A DNA stretch of 64,000 nucleotides from Chara braunii (Eukaryota > Streptophyta > Charophyceae > Charales > Characeae): NCBI GenBank assembly GCA_003427395.1, contig BFEA01000746.1, positions 138,343-202,342 on the forward strand. The letters are read 5' to 3'. Both the position numbers and the translations under genes were made by a program. Shown here piece by piece: positions 59,867 to 64,000 of the stretch. The notes under the pieces were generated by a model. It was not told the origin of the DNA. It ran no database searches and was given only the letters and a program-made list of their open reading frames with translations. Within the stretch, counting starts at the first letter, position 1. Every line of letters starts with the position of its first letter.

Positions 59867-61047
59867 TTCTTCTTCTTCTTCTTCACTCTCCGCCCCCGGC
59901 TCTTCCTTGCTGTACTCACTGTAGCTTCCTTCTTCCTCAGAGGTTTCTTCCTCGCTTTCGTCTTCCACCTCCACTTCCTCCGCCACTTCTTCCTCCTCCA
60001 CCGCTGTTCGAGGCTGAAAGAAGAGGACGTCGATGATCCCCCGGGGGTTCAGATACTCCGCGCGCGATGGGTAGCTACCACCTCCCGTTCGATCCTCCAA
60101 GCAGGCTGACCGCTGCAAATACGGCGTTAATCTTCGTGAAAGAACGTGCAGCACCGGACTTTCGTCGCAATGTGACACGATGTCGAGGGGAAGGTCATCC
60201 AACAGCTGCGCAAAGGGGACCAAGAGCTCCCACACGATCGTTTGCCAATGGCCTGGCTCCACTGCTCCGAAGACAAACCCAAGAAGATCTCCCTCCACCT
60301 CCTTTCTCCAAGCTTGGATGACCAGCAGTTCTACACCCTCCCTTCCAACACGGTGCTCACTATCTCGAGTCCACGTCAGATTTACCTCCACCAGGCACAG
60401 CTAGATGGCAAAGTAATGTTCACACCAAATTTCTCACTGCAGCGGCTTGGCGAGTGGCATAGAAAGCGGCCGTATGCCGAAGGAGAGGCGGGGATGGATG
60501 GATGACTGCCAGAAGGTGGGAAAGACAGAGGGGAGACGGAAGGTGGAGAAGTGAGAGCGGTTCATTGGGGGCGCAAGAAGGGAACAAGTGCGGGGAGGAC
60601 AACTTCCGGCTCGTGCGGGCGGGTGCGGATGCTGCCGACGTCAACACTATCAGTATTGATGACGTTTTCCCCGCGTCGCGCAAACAATCGGCTCCACGCC
60701 CTTGCCAACTCTTCCCCCAACTCCCTCAGTGACACCAGGATGGCCGTATGCGTCGTGGAGTCCGCCACGCTGATGTCCCTGCTGAAGAAGACCACCGTCG
60801 ACACGTGGCAGGTTCCTGGCGTTGAAAGCTGCCGATAGGCCGATGCCTCGGCTAACACCTGCGCCCTGTTGTTGGGGACTACAAAGCGGAACTCCATCGC
60901 CGTGCGTACATCTGCAGTGCTGAAGAACTGCGCGAACCGAAGAACGTCGGGGCTGATGCGCGGATGATGGACTTGCTAGATCGTCGAAATGTTTCCTCGC
61001 GGCGTCATCATACATTCATTGAGAACCTGTTCCGTAGAAAAACTCAT
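59498..61047 (-). pseudogene. Extra ORF downstream of integrase, acidic
   Basis: Begins at an ATG at 61047 (MSFSTEQVLNEC), has a TAG near 60978, then MEFRFVVPNNRAQVLAEASA and ISVADSTTHTAILVSLREL to a stop at 60562. After a frame change, 60391-59498 encodes VIQAWRKEVEGDLLGFVFGA, WELLVPFAQLLDD, YLNPRGIIDVLFFQPR, then a long Glu run (about 18 in a row) and a basic, Ser/Pro-rich tail. It has the place of an env or accessory gene, but I see no signal peptide or membrane segment. Family unknown. The Ser-rich plus-strand ORF here is only its shadow. Confidence 0.5.
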
Positions 61048-61229
61048 GGCGACGAGGAGGAAGAAGGTGAGTGGGGAGAAGAAAGGGAATGGGGACTGTC
61101 ACTCTCCCACTCTGACTCCGAGATCGACCCAGCTGGGGAAGGGGGAGAAGAAGTTGAGAGATGGCGGAGGTAGGACACATGGCGGATGATCGGGCGGGCT
61201 GATCGACTGCCTGAGACTTCGGGCGATAG

Positions 61230-62270
61230 TCACACCGTGCTCACTCCGTTTGGGCCAAGCTCGATCACACGGAATCGCCCGAAGAATTGTGGCGCTATCT
61301 TCCCCTGACGAGCACATTTCCTCACCTGCACCATGTCCCCTAATTTGTACTGGGGCCGCGGACCCGAGTTCCCATTTCGGGCCTCGTAACTGCGGACCTG
61401 TCGTCCGTGGGCCAACTCAGTCATTTGCTGGCGTTTTCGGGCTAACCTGGGGAGGGACCGTTCCATCAGTTCTAAGTGTCGCTTGGCCTTGTCCCGAACC
61501 GTGGCCCTCGTAGGTCGTCGGCCCAGCGTAGATTCGTCGGGGAGGCTTGGTACTGAAATGCAAGCCACGCTATTGGTCCGTAATTGGAAGGGGGTAAGAC
61601 CCGTTGATTCGTGAGGCATTCCTCGATGGATCGCCAGGATGTGGGCCACGATATCGGGCCAGGGCCTCGGATCCCGTGCCGCGATGTTTTGTCGCAGCGC
61701 AGTCTTAATTACCCGATTCGTGTTTTCTACCAGCCCGTTAGACTGGGACATGTGGGGTGCGGTGTTATGGATGGCGACCCCATGTATGACCAGGTTCCTC
61801 AAAACTTCCCCTCTAAATTCCGCCCCGTTATCGGTCAGGATCTCCTTTGTATCCTGATGCATTCCGAGAAAACGGTTGACATACCGCGCGATTTCAGCCG
61901 CCTGTCGTGTACGACACGGATGCGCCTCGATCCATTTCCAGAAGTGATCTACAAATACCAATAAGATTGAATACTCACAACTATTTGGTCCAAGGGGCAC
62001 CACGATATCGGTAGTATCCATGCTAACTCTCTGGAAAGGTCGTTCAACTATGGTCGGCACTATCGATCTCGGCGGCTTAATCGGCGCCTTGTCGGCCGCG
62101 CAGAACTGACAGTTTCGGACTATGAATTTCACATCGTCGTGAATATTGGACCAATACCACTCATTTTTGTCGATTGCCGCTTCCGTGATTCGGACAGAAA
62201 AATGGGCTGCAGTCTCTTCATGCGCCGACTTAACCCAGTCATACCTCATGAACGGGTGCGACACTATCAT
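61230..62270 (-). CDS. Gypsy integrase
   Basis: 346 open codons. N-terminal HHCC zinc site: HEETAAH ... NCQFC. Core DDE: Asp in RVSMDTTDIV, Asp in ILTDNGAEF, Glu in SNGLVENTNRVIK. C-terminal GPY/F-like module: YKLGDMVQVRK ... QFFGRFRVIE. It inserts the cDNA into the genome. The ORF is open through, but the fused upstream parts are broken. The true start is upstream in the polyprotein (EEARDYQW-like region before 62270), so the Met used here is arbitrary. No chromodomain follows. Confidence 0.92.
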   Translation of the reverse strand: MIVSHPFMRYDWVKSAHEETAAHFSVRITEAAIDKNEWYWSNIHDDVKFIVRNCQFCAADKAPIKPPRSIVPTIVERPFQRVSMDTTDIVVPLGPNSCEYSILLVFVDHFWKWIEAHPCRTRQAAEIARYVNRFLGMHQDTKEILTDNGAEFRGEVLRNLVIHGVAIHNTAPHMSQSNGLVENTNRVIKTALRQNIAARDPRPWPDIVAHILAIHRGMPHESTGLTPFQLRTNSVACISVPSLPDESTLGRRPTRATVRDKAKRHLELMERSLPRLARKRQQMTELAHGRQVRSYEARNGNSGPRPQYKLGDMVQVRKCARQGKIAPQFFGRFRVIELGPNGVSTV

Positions 62271-62512
62271 CCAAATCTCACTACCGCCCGTCTTCCGTTT
62301 CTCTAAACGACCCTTATTCCATTGATAATCCCGGGCCCTTTCATTGGCCCTCCTCCGCTCCTCCCTAGTAAAGTCCTGGAGGGGGTTCCCTACTACGGTC
62401 GCTATCAGAGCGACGTCGATTCAAACCTCAGCCCTTCTAAACCTTGAGTCTTTTCTAACCCTTCTGACGTGGCGTCAAGAAATCGAACCTCGGTCAGGAT
62501 CTTATCGGTCCG

Positions 62513-62676
62513 ACACAGGGGGCACAACCAAGGCTTATCACCATTTATTTACTGAATGCAAGAGCCATGGGCTCTTGCGACACACTGCCCACAATCTACC
62601 CACTCGACATATCCCTCCCCACTAGGATGCATAGGGACAGAGTAAACGCGCAAGATTGCTTCACAAAAACAACAAA
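62513..62676 (-). pseudogene. PHD-type zinc finger inside gypsy pol
   Basis: Eight ligands in C4HC3 order: CFC-type pair (C-x2-C, in FCCFCEAIL), a second pair in VDCGQC, His four residues on (ARAH), Cys in GSC, then the last pair in PWLCPLC with a Trp two residues before it, a PHD hallmark. It lies between the RNase H tail and the integrase zinc region, on the same strand. A TAA (62551-62549) interrupts it after GSCIQ, so this copy is broken. PHD fingers usually read histone tails; here it could guide integration, which is inference. A RING-like fold is less likely because of the C4HC3 order. Confidence 0.65.
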
Positions 62677-62739
62677 ATTTGTCGGGTAGAGAGAGAAGGG
62701 ATGAAGACGAGAGAGGAGAGAGAGGCGTTGCAAGATTAC

Positions 62740-63511
62740 CTTCGTCACCCATTGCCACGTGCCTGCTTCTTGTCACGCGTTAGGACTGCCACTTGTCCGT
62801 ATCTGGGTCCGCTGACTGGTTTCGGTTCCTTCCACAGGATAATTTCCTCGCCTTATAGTACTTATGCCGGTCGATGTAGTCGTGTCAATACGTCCACGTT
62901 CCCGTGTCTCTCCGTCTTCCGGTGGATGATGTCGAAATCGTACTCTTGTAGGCGCACTGCCCAATGCCCAATCATGCCCGTGTAATTGGTGAGTTTCTTG
63001 AGAGCCAGCAGTGGCTCGTGATCAGTCACAAGAAAAAACCTCTGTCCGTAGAGATACGGATGGAAGTGCTAGATTCCCTAGACCTCCGCGTAGCATTCGC
63101 CTTGCGGGGCCGAATCGTTCCTTCGTTCATCTGGCACCGTACAAGATGCATACTCGATGACGTGTTCACAACCGTCGTTCCCCTTCTACGCTAGAATAGT
63201 AGAAATCGCCTCCGGTTGCGAGTTCGTAATGAGAATGAACTGCTTTGTAGGGTCCGATCGGATCAAAATAGGCGCTGTAGCCAAGGAGTCTTTAAGAGTG
63301 GCGAAGGCTTGTTCGCACTCGGCGTCCCAACCGAGAGGCTGGTCCTTTCGTAACAAGTTTGTTAAGGGTCGCGCAATCGTGGCAAAGCCCTTGATGAATC
63401 GACGATAGTATAATGCCAGTCTCAGAAAAGTTCGAACGTGCGTCAATGATGTGGGAAAAAGGGCATCTTTCACCGCCACGACCTTTCTCAAATCCGGCCG
63501 CAATCCTCCAA
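62740..63511 (-). pseudogene. Gypsy RT C-terminus and RNase H (degenerate)
   Basis: GGLRPDLRKV and YYRRFIKGFATIARPLTNLL mark the end of RT. ECEQAFATLKDSLATAPIL follows, then RNase H: FILITNSQPEAIS, HVIEYASCTVPDERR, QGECYAEV, FHPYLYGQRFFLVTDHEPLL, LTNYTGMIGHWAVRLQEYDF. The first catalytic Asp of RNase H appears as Asn (TN for TD). TAG stops interrupt after ISTILA, CYAEV and GI, places where the family usually has Gln or Trp. A further TAA and TAG follow after LHRPA. Confidence 0.88.
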
Positions 63512-63512
63512 G

Positions 63513-63956
63513 TCATGTAACACCCGCGGATGCGTCCGCGGGTCCAATCTCGGATGGCGAACGCAGACAGGTCCGCATCCGCGGACTACCTAATCCGCGC
63601 CGCGGACCCGATTTTACCAGAGTTTTCCTGAATTAAATAATAGGCTTTAAAAAAAAAAAAAAAAAAGGGGTTGTAGGAAATTTTAAGCCCTACAACCCCA
63701 TATATATATTTTTTGGAATCCGACGGATTTAAAAAAAATCAAAAACTAAATTCGATTTTAACAAAATTAAAATATATATATAAAGAAAAGTTGGATTTTT
63801 TTTTGGTCATTTTTTATCATCAGATATATGGTCCCTGAGGTCACCAGTATTTTTTGGAAATGAATTTCTGTTTTTTGCAGGGGTAGGAGGTGTTTTAGAA
63901 AAATAAAGATACAAAATTTAAAAATAAATAAACAAAAAACTTGAAAAAAAAAAAGG

Positions 63957-63997
<41 letters not shown>

Positions 63998-64000
63998 GAG
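63513..64000. mobile_element. hAT-like element 3, left end (cut by window)
   Basis: Begins near 63513 with CATGTAACACCCGCGG, similar to the CTATGTAGCAC/CTGCGTAACAC ends of the element at 3858-4219. The next 90 bp are packed with CCGCGGA/TCCGCGG words. It interrupts the gypsy RT reading. The other end and any target duplication lie outside the window. The interior is AT-rich with A-runs. Confidence 0.55.
63956..64000 (+). repeat. (GATT)n microsatellite
   Basis: About eleven repeats of GATT up to the window edge. Confidence 0.95.

Larger units (their letters stand above)
58725..63511 (-). mobile_element. Ty3/gypsy LTR retrotransposon, truncated
   Basis: Minus-strand order: RT thumb and RNase H (63503-62870), PHD-type finger (62676-62513), integrase (62270-61230), then an extra ORF (61047-59498). 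RNase H before integrase defines Ty3/gypsy order. The upstream part (gag, protease, RT fingers/palm) is cut off near 63511 by a hAT-like insertion and the window edge. The 3' end may be 58725, where the complement ends GGGCGTCACA, but no matching LTR start was found. Many stops show it is dead. Confidence 0.8.

Noticed and set aside
59517-59924. Plus-strand ORF with a long Ser run
   Set aside because: Complement of the Glu-rich tail of the minus-strand ORF; GAA/GAG repeats read as TTC/TCT on the other strand.

Overview
The window looks like nuclear DNA from a large, repeat-rich plant-lineage (streptophyte) genome. The signs are a plant-style LINE with a zinc-knuckle ORF1, LTR elements with TGTGAC...GTCACA ends, a primer-binding site matching initiator Met tRNA (TGGTATCAGAGC), Ty3/gypsy pol, tRNA-derived SINE-like sequences and a 280-bp N gap. 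A charophyte such as Chara would fit, but that is inference. I see no rRNA, no CRISPR, no organelle block and no intact, confidently functional host gene. Nearly all coding matter is decayed transposon DNA.

Layout. 1-8.7 kb: a minus-strand LINE (ORF1, endonuclease, reverse transcriptase) split by two hAT-like insertions, at 789-3557 and 3858-4219. Both have 8-bp target duplications, and removing them restores the LINE reading frame. 8.9-17.5 kb: AT-rich spacer, diverged repeats and three tRNA-like sequences. 17.8-20.8 kb: a 2.2-kb LTR-like copy, then a second LTR with a primer-binding site. 21.7-25.3 kb: a broken coiled-coil ORF and two tandem arrays. 25.5-31.5 kb: a broken giant minus-strand gene with a ParB-like patch and a very acidic tail. 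32.9-34.1 kb: a minus-strand ORF homologous to the ORF at 46.1-47.0 kb. 34.1-42 kb: a 395-bp tandem array, a foldback, CA-rich DNA and a 1.05-kb tandem array with hairpins. 43.0-47.0 kb: a DNA-transposon-like plus-strand gene set. 47-53.5 kb: no gene seen. 53.5-58.7 kb: two more copies of the 2-kb LTR-like repeat. 58.7-63.5 kb: a minus-strand Ty3/gypsy element (RNase H, a PHD-type finger, integrase, extra acidic ORF). 63.5-64 kb: start of a third hAT-like element inside that gypsy.

The most unusual signal is a 24-bp interrupted palindrome (8-bp arms GAAGTTCG/CGAACTTC around the spacer CCGGGATC). More than 40 copies lie between about 24.9 and 42.7 kb, in both orientations, and I noticed none outside. 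Its consensus is 24 bp long and has no stop in any of the six frames. Two copies sit in frame, in the same orientation and phase, inside the giant ORF. A second unusual point is a PHD-type zinc finger between RNase H and integrase of the gypsy element.
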